Shown here: positions 9,091 to 17,501 of the stretch, one piece after another
Position numbering within the stretch: the stretch's first letter is position 1
Layout of the letters: the number at the start of each line of letters is the position of its first letter
Assembly (NCBI RefSeq): GCF_013820765.1
Contig: NZ_JABJVM010000005.1
Location: forward strand, 62,001-126,000
Source of the DNA: Paenilisteria rustica
GTDB lineage: Bacteria > Bacillota > Bacilli > Lactobacillales > Listeriaceae
Direction: 5' to 3'
DNA length: 64,000 nucleotides
Made by a program: the position numbers and the translations under genes
The notes under the pieces: generated by a model
What the model was told of the DNA's origin: nothing
The model's database searches: none
Seen by the model: only the letters and a program-made list of their open reading frames with translations

Positions 9091-9534
9091 TTTGTTGAGG
9101 CTCTTATGAAGCATCCCCTGCTGAATTAGAGCCTCAATATGCATGCGAACACCGTGAGCAGGTAATCCATCAATGGCTATTATGAAGCATCCCTTGCTGA
9201 ATTAGAGCCTCAATATGCATGTGAACACCGTGAGCAGGTAATCCATCAGTGGCTATTATCCGCAGAATCCCCAAACTACCTAGAATCAAATATTAAAACG
9301 CTAGGCTCTAAATTTTTTAATTACGTTCGGCGCCTCCGGATCTAGCATTCAACGGCCAGCCTCTCGGAATTTTCGTGCCCTCCACAAAAGTCAAAGAGGA
9401 CTTTTACTGCGCCCCCTAACAAATAAATTGGTTGTCAGTCTCGCGCCGCTCTACTGCCTATTGATTCATTACATCAAACCAAACGACGGTTTGAAAATTC
9501 ATCAACATAAAAGGGCCGTCTCAGCTTTACATCA
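9091..9534. other. Gene-free stretch with decayed coding-like sequence
   Basis: Besides the 76-bp duplication, this gap between hemQ and anrA holds short frames that look coding but lack starts, and a GC-richer block at about 9330-9425 with a small hairpin (AAAGTC pairing with GACTTT near 9387-9404). It reads like the remains of a lost gene or of a small intergenic element. I recognise no protein family. Confidence 0.45.
9105..9256. repeat. Tandem duplication, two copies of a 76-bp unit
   Basis: Copy 1 (9105-9180) and copy 2 (9181-9256) are directly adjacent and differ at only three positions, so the duplication is recent. The unit length is not a multiple of three. On the plus strand each copy reads as the same coding-like peptide (beginning EASPAELEPQYACEHREQ), but copy 1 runs into a stop at the junction, while copy 2 continues for about 30 further residues. 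No start codon or ribosome site leads into either. An 8-bp inverted repeat (GAGGCTCT, 9097-9104, with 9128-9135) overlaps the left end. Confidence 0.85.
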
Positions 9535-9548
9535 TTACAAAATTGTAA
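9535..9548. promoter_or_regulatory. BceR-type operator upstream of anrAB
   Basis: TTACA-AAAT-TGTAA is an exact fit to the TNACA-N4-TGTAA inverted repeat described for BceR-like response regulators that control antimicrobial-peptide ABC transporters. It lies 94 bases before the anrA start. No two-component system is adjacent, so a remote regulator such as VirR would have to bind here. Confidence 0.7.
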
Positions 9549-9641
9549 GTCTCCTCTCCCATAATGTCATCTTAGACAATGGAACCGACCTCTCTTTACC
9601 GTTAAACTAAGGGTATAGTTATTTATTTAGGAGGAGTTTAC

Positions 9642-10409
9642 ATGGAAATAGTTCTACAGGCAAAAAATGTTCGCAAGGTTTACGGCATTAAAGGTAATGT
9701 TTACACAGCTTTAGATAATATCAGTTTGGAAATTGCAAAAGGGGATTTCGTTGGTATCATGGGTCCAAGTGGTGCTGGTAAATCGACACTTCTCAATGTT
9801 TTTTCAACAATCGACAAACCAACATCTGGTGAGATTCAAATTTCTGGGCAAGAACTCGAAACAATGAATGAGCAACAAATGTCCTCGTTCCGCCGAGACC
9901 AATTAGGTTTTATTTTTCAAGATTATAACTTATTGGATACGTTAAGTGTTCGGGAAAATATTATCTTACCACTTGCGCTTGCGAAACGTCCTCTGAAGGA
10001 AATGGAAACAAGCCTTGAAAAAGTAGCTGATACGTTTGGCATTCGAGATATTCTAGATAAGTATCCTAACGAGATTTCCGGTGGGCAAAAACAACGGACC
10101 GCCGCAAGTCGTGCGATTATCGCGAATCCTAGTTTGATTTTCGCGGATGAACCAACTGGTGCCCTTGATTCGAAGTCAGCCACTGATTTGCTCGAGAGCT
10201 TGAAAGACCTCAATGAGCAGGAACATTCGACGATTATGATGGTTACGCATGATGCTTATGCGGCGAGCTTTTGTAAGCGAATTTTATTCATTAAAGATGG
10301 TGCGATTTATACAGAAATTTATCGTGGTACAAAAACGCGTAAGGAGTTCTTCCAAAAAATTCTCGATGTGTTGGCGCAACTAGGAGGGGACATGAATGAC
10401 GTTATTTGA
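9642..10409 (+). CDS. anrA: BceA/AnrA-type ABC transporter ATP-binding protein
   Basis: This is the ATPase subunit of a peptide-antibiotic resistance transporter of the BceAB class; in Listeria the orthologous AnrAB pair protects against nisin and bacitracin. The 255-residue product has a Walker A GPSGAGKST (41-49), a Q-loop around residue 93, the signature ISGGQKQR (145-152) and Walker B with DEPTGALD (169-176). AGGAGG precedes the ATG. The permease gene overlaps its end by 14 bases. The assignment to AnrA rests on position beside hemQ and on family type. Confidence 0.9.
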   Translation: MEIVLQAKNVRKVYGIKGNVYTALDNISLEIAKGDFVGIMGPSGAGKSTLLNVFSTIDKPTSGEIQISGQELETMNEQQMSSFRRDQLGFIFQDYNLLDTLSVRENIILPLALAKRPLKEMETSLEKVADTFGIRDILDKYPNEISGGQKQRTAASRAIIANPSLIFADEPTGALDSKSATDLLESLKDLNEQEHSTIMMVTHDAYAASFCKRILFIKDGAIYTEIYRGTKTRKEFFQKILDVLAQLGGDMNDVI

Positions 10410-12330
10410 TCTAGCAAAAAAGAATATCAAACATAATTTTGTCCATTACTTCCTTTATTTCGCGTCAATGATTTTCTCGATTATGATTTACTATACCTTT
10501 GTTTCTTTGGCGAAAGACCCAGCTGTTATTGAGCGAATTGATAAGAGCGCCAAGCTTTCCGCAGTATTCAATGCCTCATCGATTGTCTTGATTATCTTTG
10601 TTGCCATCTTTATTTTATATTCCAATCACTTTTTCACACGAAAACGTAAAAAGGAAATCGGTCTCTATTCCCTGCTTGGTCTTCGTAAAAAAGAAATTGG
10701 ACGCATGCTTTTCTATGAGAATTTCTTGATGGGCGTGGTCGCACTTGTTATTGGGATTAGCCTTGGAACGTTAATGTCCAAACTATTCGTCACGGTACTG
10801 CTCAAGATCATGAATTTTGGTGGCGTCAGTAACTTTGTCTTTTCCATCGATGCTGTGATTAATACGGTTGTTATTTTCATCATCATCACGCTGGTTACAT
10901 CGTTTACCGGCTATCGTATTATTTATCGCACGACACTTCTCGATCTTTTTCATTCGGAAAGTAAACGTGAAAAAACGCCAAAAAACAATCCAATTCTAGC
11001 TATTCTCTCGATATTATTAATTGGAGCAGGCTATTTCCTTGCTCTTCAACCACTTAGCGAAGATTCCCTTCTAGTAAAAATGGGCCCAGGACCTGGCATG
11101 TTGACCATTCTATTCTTAGTTATCATCGGGACTACACTACTTCTGAGCAATTTCTTACCGTTCCTACTTAACCAGATTCGCAAAAATAAACGGGTTTTCT
11201 ATAAAGGCACGAACATCATTAGTAATTCCCAGCTCGCTTTTCGGATTGGCTCAAACGCGAGAACCCTTGCTATCATTGCGATTTTGAGTGCTACAACACT
11301 GACAGCTATCGGCGCTATTGGTAGCCTTTACTACAATGTGAACAAAGAATCGGCAAACTCCTTCCCTTCTACTTTTGAATATACGATTGTCGATCAAAAA
11401 AGTAATCAAGAAGCGCTGAAACTAGCTGAAACTAACACACAAACACCAATGACTGGCCATCAAGAAACAACTCTGAACCATATCAAAGCAACGAGTGATC
11501 GCGAAATGCCGATGGAGTATGATCCTGAAAGTGGCTTTACATTCATCAGTCAAACAGCTTACAATAAACTTCTAGCGCTACAAAATAATACAGAGACAAC
11601 GAAAGCCGACCTAAAAAATGATGAAGCGATTCTAATCGCACCGGGTTCTCTTTACGAAGAAAAAACGGCAAAGTCACTTGAAAATCAAAGTTTCACCTTA
11701 GAAAATAGTACGAAGCAAAAAGTAACTTTAACAGAAACACTAAAAAACTCACCGATTGCTACCGTTTACAGCTTGCTCATTATTTCTGATGATGTAGCTA
11801 AAACAATTTCGACTCAAAAAATGCAGACTCTCCAATCCGTCATGGTCGATAATCCAAAAGACGCAATTCCTTTAAGTGAGCAAATGGCAAAAGCACTGCC
11901 TGAAAACGCTAATTTCATAAGCTATCCAACAAACTATGAAAACGCAATGAGCATAACTGGCGTACTACTTTTCATTGGTATGTTCATCGGTCTTGTCTTC
12001 CTTGCAGCAACGGGTAGTATCATCTACTTCAAGCAACTAACCGAAGCATACAACGATGTCGCAACATATGATATCTTGAAAAAAATCGGTTTGGATCGCA
12101 AAGAAATTCGTAAAACAATCGCCAAGCAAGTGCTTGTGGTCTTCCTTGTACCGCTTATACTTGGTATCGCCCATAGTTCCGTCGCGCTTGCTATGCTTTC
12201 CAACATGTTGCAGATGGATCTGACATTACCAGTTCTCATCAGTACCGGAATCTACACAGCGATGTTCATTGTTTACTACTTCCTGACAGTCAACACATAT
12301 ACAAACATCGTCATGGGAAAAAAGAAATAA
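10396..12330 (+). CDS. anrB: BceB/AnrB-type ABC transporter permease
   Basis: The membrane partner of the preceding ATPase, 644 residues. It has the BceB architecture: FtsX-like helices at the N-terminus (KEIGLYSLLGLRKKEIGRML is the conserved cytosolic loop), a middle set of helices, a large extracellular domain of about 200 residues (roughly 320-520), and three C-terminal helices. The extracellular domain is where BceB proteins sense lipid-II-bound peptides. Two ATGs occur close together; the one at 10396 has AGGAGGGG at the right distance. Overlap with anrA indicates translational coupling. A sensor kinase is absent locally. Confidence 0.9.
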   Translation: MTLFDLAKKNIKHNFVHYFLYFASMIFSIMIYYTFVSLAKDPAVIERIDKSAKLSAVFNASSIVLIIFVAIFILYSNHFFTRKRKKEIGLYSLLGLRKKEIGRMLFYENFLMGVVALVIGISLGTLMSKLFVTVLLKIMNFGGVSNFVFSIDAVINTVVIFIIITLVTSFTGYRIIYRTTLLDLFHSESKREKTPKNNPILAILSILLIGAGYFLALQPLSEDSLLVKMGPGPGMLTILFLVIIGTTLLLSNFLPFLLNQIRKNKRVFYKGTNIISNSQLAFRIGSNARTLAIIAILSATTLTAIGAIGSLYYNVNKESANSFPSTFEYTIVDQKSNQEALKLAETNTQTPMTGHQETTLNHIKATSDREMPMEYDPESGFTFISQTAYNKLLALQNNTETTKADLKNDEAILIAPGSLYEEKTAKSLENQSFTLENSTKQKVTLTETLKNSPIATVYSLLIISDDVAKTISTQKMQTLQSVMVDNPKDAIPLSEQMAKALPENANFISYPTNYENAMSITGVLLFIGMFIGLVFLAATGSIIYFKQLTEAYNDVATYDILKKIGLDRKEIRKTIAKQVLVVFLVPLILGIAHSSVALAMLSNMLQMDLTLPVLISTGIYTAMFIVYYFLTVNTYTNIVMGKKK

Positions 12331-12342
12331 ACACAAAATAAG

Positions 12343-12383
12343 AAGTATGGCGCACCTGTCTTGTTGATTGGTACGCCATACTT
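12343..12383 (+). terminator. Terminator after anrAB
   Basis: A 10-bp perfect stem AAGTATGGCG (12343-12352) with CGCCATACTT (12374-12383) is followed by T-rich sequence. The loop is 21 nt. Confidence 0.8.
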
Positions 12384-12461
12384 TCTTCTTGTTTACTTGT
12401 ATTTTGCTCCATTTACGCTAAAATAGACGTATATCTTTTAAAATCGACTGGAGGAACAAGG

Positions 12462-12833
12462 ATGGAAACTATATCAGATTATTTAGCAAAAATCGATAAT
12501 CCCGAACAGCGCGCACAAATGGAAGACGTTTTTAAATGGATGAAAGAAGAATTCCCCGACTTAAAGTCAAAAATCGCTTGGAATCAACCGATGTTTACCG
12601 ATCACGATACCTTTATTATCGGCTTCAGCATCGCCAAGAACAACTTTGCCGTTTCACCCGAAGCAGTTGTCGTGGCTCGTTTTTCAGAAGCTATAAAAGC
12701 AGCCGGCTATACACATACAGCGAATCTAGTGCGCTTCCCGTGGGATAAACCCGTGAACTATGATTTACTGAAAGAGATGATTGCATTTAACATAGCGGAT
12801 AAAGCAGATTGCGAGACGTTTTGGCGGAAATAA
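12462..12833 (+). CDS. DUF1801 family protein (YdhG/Fra-like iron chaperone)
   Basis: A 123-residue soluble protein of the DUF1801 fold. Segments typical of the family are visible: WMKEEFPDLKSKIAWNQPMF in the first half and a C-terminal FNIADKAD stretch. Bacillus members have been called frataxin-like iron chaperones; whether that holds here is uncertain. The start has GGAGGAA ten bases upstream. It is a single-gene unit between two terminators. Confidence 0.8.
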   Translation: METISDYLAKIDNPEQRAQMEDVFKWMKEEFPDLKSKIAWNQPMFTDHDTFIIGFSIAKNNFAVSPEAVVVARFSEAIKAAGYTHTANLVRFPWDKPVNYDLLKEMIAFNIADKADCETFWRK

Positions 12834-12852
12834 GTCTGAAATATAATTCGAG

Positions 12853-12876
12853 ACACCGATAAACACAAATCGGTGT
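12853..12876. terminator. Terminator after the DUF1801 gene
   Basis: A perfect 8-bp stem ACACCGAT (12853-12860) with ATCGGTGT (12869-12876) and an 8-nt loop is followed by TTTC. The neighbouring gene is convergent. Confidence 0.8.
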
Positions 12877-12881
12877 TTTCT

Positions 12882-13451
12882 TCATTTAGCCCTCATTATA
12901 TCTCTAAACAATACAGGGAATCGCGACTTATCACCTCGGTAAAGAAGCATAAGCGTATTTTGAAACCACTGAAAACAAACATACCCAATCATACATCCCA
13001 CAAAATTAAATAAAATATCATCTACATCAAAAACTCGGAACATGTATCCTACAGAAACACCAATGATAAACTGGCTAAACTCAATAATCAGTATAAATAT
13101 CACGCTCGCAATCATTATTTTTTTCCAAGATGCATGCATTAAAAATGGTAGCCCGAAACCAAAAGGGATTGTCAAACATATATTCAAAAAATAATTATTC
13201 ACATCAATACTTGAAAAAGGAACAAGAGAAAGCCCATTCCAAATAGAATTCCCCTCTGCCACCATTCCTTCCATTGCATAGATTGGAAATTGTGTCAGAT
13301 TAACCACTTCTGCAAGGTAGATGTAGAAAATAGTGAAATACATCATATAGATCCAATTTTTCTTAAAGAAAAACTTGAATACACTAAACGTACATACGTA
13401 TATAACAAATATTGAAATTAAAACTTCCCAGTAATCAAAATAAATAATCAT
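12882..13451 (-). CDS. VanZ family membrane protein
   Basis: A 189-residue membrane protein with four to five hydrophobic helices. The family marks are present: SLVPFSSID in the outer loop, a later segment with IIEFSQFIIGVSVG, and FDVDDILFNFVGCMIGY. The vanZ gene of vancomycin clusters gives low-level teicoplanin resistance; most chromosomal VanZ proteins are uncharacterised. It lies 27 bases downstream of the secreted-protein gene on the same strand, so the two probably form an operon. Confidence 0.88.
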   Translation of the reverse strand: MIIYFDYWEVLISIFVIYVCTFSVFKFFFKKNWIYMMYFTIFYIYLAEVVNLTQFPIYAMEGMVAEGNSIWNGLSLVPFSSIDVNNYFLNICLTIPFGFGLPFLMHASWKKIMIASVIFILIIEFSQFIIGVSVGYMFRVFDVDDILFNFVGCMIGYVCFQWFQNTLMLLYRGDKSRFPVLFRDIMRAK

Positions 13452-13478
13452 ATCACACCTTCTGTCATTGTTAACATT

Positions 13479-13928
13479 TTAGTTACTAACTGTGCCGGAG
13501 CCTTTTACATTATTACCATCATCATCATTTTTCCACATTATTAAATAATATTGAGTGCCACCACCAACAGTTTTTGAAAATCTTGTCTTAGAAATTTTAG
13601 TTGGATAAGTTGAACTTCTACTAGAAAGCGCTTTCGAAAAAGAACCAAAACTATTACGTGTTGTCTTATTCCTTAGTTCATATCCAATAGCATTAGCCTT
13701 TTTTGAATATCCCTTATCTGCACTATAGATATATTGTGAACCTGTCAAATATGCATTCCCTTTAGATAATTTATGATACTTTCCAGTTACAGATCCATCC
13801 ACGACTCTTTTGTCCATTGTAAATGAATAACCAGTTGACGCCGCTTTTACAATTAAAGGTAAACTAAAAATAGAAACAAACAGTAATATTAAGACTCCCG
13901 TACATACTTTTCTCGATACTTTTCGCAT
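13479..13928 (-). CDS. Small secreted protein of unknown function
   Basis: I do not recognise the family. The 149-residue product begins with a Sec signal peptide: basic n-region, hydrophobic core VLILLFVSIFSLPLIV and a likely cleavage after KAA near residue 30. The mature part is rich in Ser, Lys, Tyr and Gly and has no cysteine, so it is not a disulfide-bonded bacteriocin. It ends with an acidic-polar tail (NDDDGN near the C-terminus). GGTGG precedes the ATG. The VanZ gene lies downstream, and the surrounding DNA is AT-richer than the window average. Confidence 0.7.
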   Translation of the reverse strand: MRKVSRKVCTGVLILLFVSIFSLPLIVKAASTGYSFTMDKRVVDGSVTGKYHKLSKGNAYLTGSQYIYSADKGYSKKANAIGYELRNKTTRNSFGSFSKALSSRSSTYPTKISKTRFSKTVGGGTQYYLIMWKNDDDGNNVKGSGTVSN

Positions 13929-14445
13929 AAATACCCCACCTTTTTCTATATATTGATATTACATGACTAACTTTATTATATATTTTTTAAGCCGTCAAAC
14001 GAAAGGTATTATATATATCTTTTTATACTTTTTGTTTTATAATGTTCATTTTAATAAAGCAAGAATAGTATAAATTTGCATAAAATAATACGTGGAATAG
14101 AGTACCATAAATAGGAGCTATTCTTATACATTATGCTTAAAGGGTAGCTTCTTTACTCACTAATTCAAGTTCTAGTATATTAAATTGCCTTCTAAAATAA
14201 ATCTATACCTTTTTCAAATATACAATAGTTAACTTATCATCTGAGTCATATTTTTTATTATTCACCGCGAGCACTAACAAATTACTTTATAAATTAATAC
14301 AAAACCGTTATAATTCAGAGGTTTCTATATCTTATGGACAGATTATTTTTCCTTTAGTATTTATCAGTACTTAAATCAGACTACGTAAAAATAGATTTAT
14401 GTAAAGAAAAACCGGCAAAACAGCTAATTAATTTGCTTATTAGAC
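13929..14445. other. AT-rich gene-free stretch
   Basis: About 500 bases of very AT-rich sequence upstream of the small secreted protein. I see no convincing gene, tRNA or insertion sequence. It probably holds the promoter of the secreted-protein operon and the tail of the small RNA described next. Confidence 0.5.
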
Positions 14446-14563
14446 AAAAAAATATCGCTAATCCGGCAATGTCAGCAGGTTTAGCGATTAAAAGGGAGTT
14501 TAAGGTAAGAAAGACTCTCAATTACTAAAAAGGGAGAAAAAGTAATTAAGATGTCGTTGCTTA
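14446..14563 (-). ncRNA. Candidate small RNA with UCCC-loop hairpin (LhrC-like layout)
   Basis: Read on the minus strand, a TATTAT box (14574-14569) precedes a region of about 118 nt. It first forms a hairpin (arms 14541-14547 and 14520-14526, seven perfect pairs) whose 14-nt loop holds CUCCC between U runs. A single-stranded stretch with a second CUCCC (near 14496) follows. Last comes a strong terminator: ATCGCTAA-A-CC pairs with GG-A-TTAGCGAT (14488-14478 with 14464-14454), followed by A and T7. The Listeria LhrC family has about this length and presents UCCC motifs in loops and in a single-stranded linker. The -35 region is weak and no homology search was possible. Confidence 0.45.
14454..14488 (-). 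terminator. Strong minus-strand terminator
   Basis: An 11-bp stem with one mismatch (14454-14464 with 14478-14488) is followed on the minus strand by A-TTTTTTT. It may end the candidate small RNA and also any read-through from the DUF423 operon. Confidence 0.8.
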
Positions 14564-14691
14564 CATGTATAATACCCCGCTAATTTGGAATGTAATCCTT
14601 TTTTTCAACTTTTTTTATTAAGGTTAGGTAACAATAATTACCACCGTTCAGGCGATACCGCGAAATCCCTTCTTACGCCTTACTTTTTATA

Positions 14692-15066
14692 TTACAGAGT
14701 TGGTTTATATTTTGCTACGGCGATAATGAAACAAATCCATCCAGCGATAAATGCTACTCCGCCAAGTGGTGTAATCGCGCCTAGAACGGATACCTTGGTT
14801 ATGCTGAGCACGTATAAACTTCCTGAAAATAGGACGATTCCCGTTGCAAACAAATAACCTGCCGCTCGTAACAAGCCGCTATCTATTTTTCCGAGGAGTA
14901 AACCTACAATTAAAATGGCTGTGGCATGAAACATTTGATATTGTACGCCTGTTTCGAAAGTCGTGTGGTAACTTCCTAGCGTTTCTTTTAGCGCGTGTGC
15001 ACCGAAAGCGCCTATTCCTACGGCTAAACCGGCGAATATGGCTCCTAGTATTAACATTTTTCTCAT
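14692..15066 (-). CDS. DUF423 family membrane protein (YwdK-like)
   Basis: A 124-residue integral membrane protein with four helices. The family signature GAFGAHALKE is at about residues 19-28 and ITPLGGVAFIAGW lies near the C-terminus. The function is unknown in all bacteria. It follows the YwdI-like gene and Maa on the same strand; in Bacillus, ywdI and ywdK are also near neighbours, which supports the assignment. Confidence 0.9.
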   Translation of the reverse strand: MRKMLILGAIFAGLAVGIGAFGAHALKETLGSYHTTFETGVQYQMFHATAILIVGLLLGKIDSGLLRAAGYLFATGIVLFSGSLYVLSITKVSVLGAITPLGGVAFIAGWICFIIAVAKYKPTL

Positions 15067-15082
15067 TTCTTCATCGAACCCC

Positions 15083-15370
15083 CTAAAAATCTAACAATGA
15101 ATCGCCATTGGATCCATCTTCTGTTTCTATTTTTCCACCATCAAGCGTTGCGGGCTTTGCTATAGGTAATTCACCTGTCATCGCTTGATATTCCATGCTT
15201 GAGCTCAAAATTGCTGGTTTCGCAGAGGGGCTTTCTTGTCCGCGCATCACATCAATCAATACGGTCAATCCGTGCAAGTGTAGTTGCTTATCTTGTTCGG
15301 ATGAGGCTGCTTTCGCGAGGTTTAATTCCTGCTCCATTTTTGCAAAAAGGGCTTGGTCGGACACTGTCAT
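15083..15370 (-). CDS. YwdI family protein (DUF5327)
   Basis: A 95-residue cytosolic protein of unknown function. The N-terminal helix-rich half (VSDQALFAKMEQEL onward to LIDVMRG) is the conserved part; the C-terminal third is low-complexity and acidic. I choose the ATG at 15370, which overlaps the maa stop as TGATG, rather than the GTG one codon earlier. The same operon holds maa upstream and the DUF423 gene downstream. Confidence 0.8.
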   Translation of the reverse strand: MTVSDQALFAKMEQELNLAKAASSEQDKQLHLHGLTVLIDVMRGQESPSAKPAILSSSMEYQAMTGELPIAKPATLDGGKIETEDGSNGDSLLDF

Positions 15371-15942
15371 CACGCATGTTCCTCCTGCTTATCTAATTGA
15401 CGAATCACGCGCGCTGGATTTCCTGCAACAACCGTGTTCGCTGGCACATCTTTGGTTACCACTGAGCCGGAGCCAATAACCGCATTATCGCCAATCGTGA
15501 TTCCCGGATTGATCACACTTCGACCGCCAACCCACACGTTATTTCCAATCGTGACGCTTTTCGCCAATTCCTGCCCACTATTTCGTTCCGTCGCGTCCAG
15601 TGGATGGTACGCTGTATAAACATGCACGCCAGGCGCGAACATGCAATTATCGCCAATTTTAATCGGTGCGCAATCTAAGAAAACACAATCGAAATTTGCA
15701 TAAAAATAATCGCCGACTTCTATATTGTAACCGTAATCGCAACGCACATTAGGCTCCATGTAAACATCTTTCCCTGATAAACCTAATAATTCACGAATAT
15801 GTACTTCACGCTCGGCAGTATCGCTCACAACGCCATTAATTTTCGCGCATAGTTCCCGTGCTCGAACTCGGTCTGCTACAAGTTCCGCGTCCCCCGCCCG
15901 ATATAATTCGCCACTAATCATTTTTTCACGTTCTGTCATCAT
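15370..15942 (-). CDS. maa: Maltose/galactoside O-acetyltransferase
   Basis: A left-handed beta-helix acetyltransferase of about 190 residues that transfers acetyl from acetyl-CoA to sugars. The N-terminal Mac helix domain ([18 protein letters not shown]) is followed by hexapeptide repeats such as IGNNVWVGG and [13 protein letters not shown], and the closing NPARVIR motif. The catalytic His is in the VYTAYHPLD segment. The start at 15942 is set by GGTGG eight bases upstream; the GTG four codons earlier overlaps that site. Confidence 0.92.
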   Translation of the reverse strand: MMTEREKMISGELYRAGDAELVADRVRARELCAKINGVVSDTAEREVHIRELLGLSGKDVYMEPNVRCDYGYNIEVGDYFYANFDCVFLDCAPIKIGDNCMFAPGVHVYTAYHPLDATERNSGQELAKSVTIGNNVWVGGRSVINPGITIGDNAVIGSGSVVTKDVPANTVVAGNPARVIRQLDKQEEHA

Positions 15943-16002
15943 TTTATTTGCCACCTTTCATTATTTATACACTCCTTCCATTATACCGTTTTTCCAGCAA
16001 AA

Positions 16003-16031
16003 AGCCCAATTCAAAAAAATTCTGAACCGGG
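16003..16031 (-). terminator. Terminator after the DoxX gene
   Basis: On the minus strand AGCCC-GG-TTCA pairs with TGAA-TT-GGGCT, followed by TTTTTGC. The internal 2-nt mismatch weakens it slightly. Confidence 0.65.
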
Positions 16032-16042
16032 CTGATAACGCA

Positions 16043-16420
16043 TTATTTTCCGCTTGCTGGGAGGAACTGAAATATCTTTTTGAACGAGCCTGTTATCAAA
16101 GTTACGATAGCCAGCACCATTAGGACGAATTCTGGTTCGTAGCCGCCTAAGAAACCGCTTGAAAACTTCACTGTCACAATCGCCACGGCCAAAACAATAA
16201 CAAAAAGCGCCGAAACATAAGGGACTAACACGCCAAAAACAAGCGCCAAACCGCCGACTAATTCAATCGAAGCTACGATATAAGCCATAAATCCAGGAAT
16301 CCCTAAACTATCGAAAAACTGTACTGTACCGCCAATCCCGTTCGTAAATTTCTGTAAGCCATGTAGGAACATCAATCCTCCAAGTAAAATTCGAACAATT
16401 AAAATACCATATTTATTCAT
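16043..16420 (-). CDS. DoxX family membrane protein
   Basis: A 125-residue protein with four transmembrane helices. The first helix carries the family motif RILLGGLMFLHGLQKF, and the second region IVASIELVGGLALVFG is also typical. DoxX proteins are linked to oxidative stress or thiol handling in some bacteria, but the role here is unknown. AAGGAG precedes the ATG. Single-gene unit, divergent from the Cof-type hydrolase. Confidence 0.88.
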   Translation of the reverse strand: MNKYGILIVRILLGGLMFLHGLQKFTNGIGGTVQFFDSLGIPGFMAYIVASIELVGGLALVFGVLVPYVSALFVIVLAVAIVTVKFSSGFLGGYEPEFVLMVLAIVTLITGSFKKIFQFLPASGK

Positions 16421-16613
16421 TTTTTCTAATCTCCTTTATCTGTGTAGTAAAATTTATTATGTCGGAAAAATATATCCTACTGCTTAACTGGGTATTAAAT
16501 TTTTATTAAATCTCAGCTTTATAACCCCTGATTCCCCGATTTTACTTACTGCAATTTTGCTGAAAAAATGATATCCTAGTGTTGTAGGTACGAAAATGGG
16601 AGGATTCTATTAT

Positions 16614-17480
16614 ATGATAAAAGTAATTGCTTCAGATATGGATGGCACACTGCTTAACTCAAAAATCCAAGTGGACGATGAAGGCGTGAAAGCTATCGAA
16701 CAGGCTCGCGCAAAAGGCATTCATTTCGTGTTATGTACTGGGCGAATGTACGATGATGCGATGCAACTAATCAATCACGCAAACCTTTATGCACCAGCGA
16801 TTTGTATGAATGGTGCCGAGATTCGCGATGAACACGGCAAGATTTTGAAACAAATCCCGATCGATAAAACCTCAGCACGATATACGTATCAAGTTTTAAC
16901 AGATTTGGGGATGTATTGCGAGTTTTTCACCGATATTGGTCCGATTTCGCCGAATAAAGACAAGGGTATCGAGCTCATGAAAGAAATTCAGCGCAAAGTT
17001 CATCCTGATTTAACGACAGACGAAATTCACCGCTATGTCGAGGAACGTTTTGAGAGCAAAGATGTTCACGTGATTGATGATCCAGAGCGCCTTTTTCAAA
17101 ACGAGGACATCACGATTTTGAAATTCATCGCCTTTTCTTCTGATCAAGTGGTGCTCAAAAAAGCGAAAGACGAGCTTGAATCAAAAGGAAATTTGGCGGT
17201 TAGTTCTTCGTTCTCCGACAACATTGAAATTACACACATCGACGCGCAAAAAGGCCTTTCCTTGCAATTTTATGTGGAAAAAATGGGCGTGACAATGGAT
17301 GAAACCTTCGCGATTGGCGATAATTTCAATGACGTTTCCATGTTGAAAATGGCGGGTTACAGCGTCGCGATGGGCAACGCTGAACCGGCTGTCAAAAAAC
17401 TAGCCAAACACGTCACGGATTCAAATGACGAACATGGCGTCGCGACTGCCATTCACAAGATGCTTGAATCAAATAATTAA
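16614..17480 (+). CDS. Cof-type HAD phosphatase
   Basis: A cytosolic HAD-superfamily sugar-phosphate or flavin phosphatase with a C2B cap, 288 residues. Motif I is DMDGT (residues 7-11). Motif III/IV is the C-terminal GDNFNDVSML. Listeria and Bacillus carry many paralogs, and the substrate cannot be told from sequence. The start at 16614 is favoured because TGGGAGG lies ten bases upstream; an in-frame ATG overlaps that site. The pyridoxine kinase gene follows after 21 bases. Confidence 0.92.
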   Translation: MIKVIASDMDGTLLNSKIQVDDEGVKAIEQARAKGIHFVLCTGRMYDDAMQLINHANLYAPAICMNGAEIRDEHGKILKQIPIDKTSARYTYQVLTDLGMYCEFFTDIGPISPNKDKGIELMKEIQRKVHPDLTTDEIHRYVEERFESKDVHVIDDPERLFQNEDITILKFIAFSSDQVVLKKAKDELESKGNLAVSSSFSDNIEITHIDAQKGLSLQFYVEKMGVTMDETFAIGDNFNDVSMLKMAGYSVAMGNAEPAVKKLAKHVTDSNDEHGVATAIHKMLESNN

Positions 17481-17501
17481 GGTAACTGGAGGGAATTTAT
17501 C

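Noticed and set aside
9105-9256. CRISPR-like repeat
   Set aside because: Only two directly adjacent units without spacers; it is a simple tandem duplication.
9428-9610. Short open frame upstream of anrA
   Set aside because: No ribosome site, composition unlike a protein, and it runs across the operator of anrAB.
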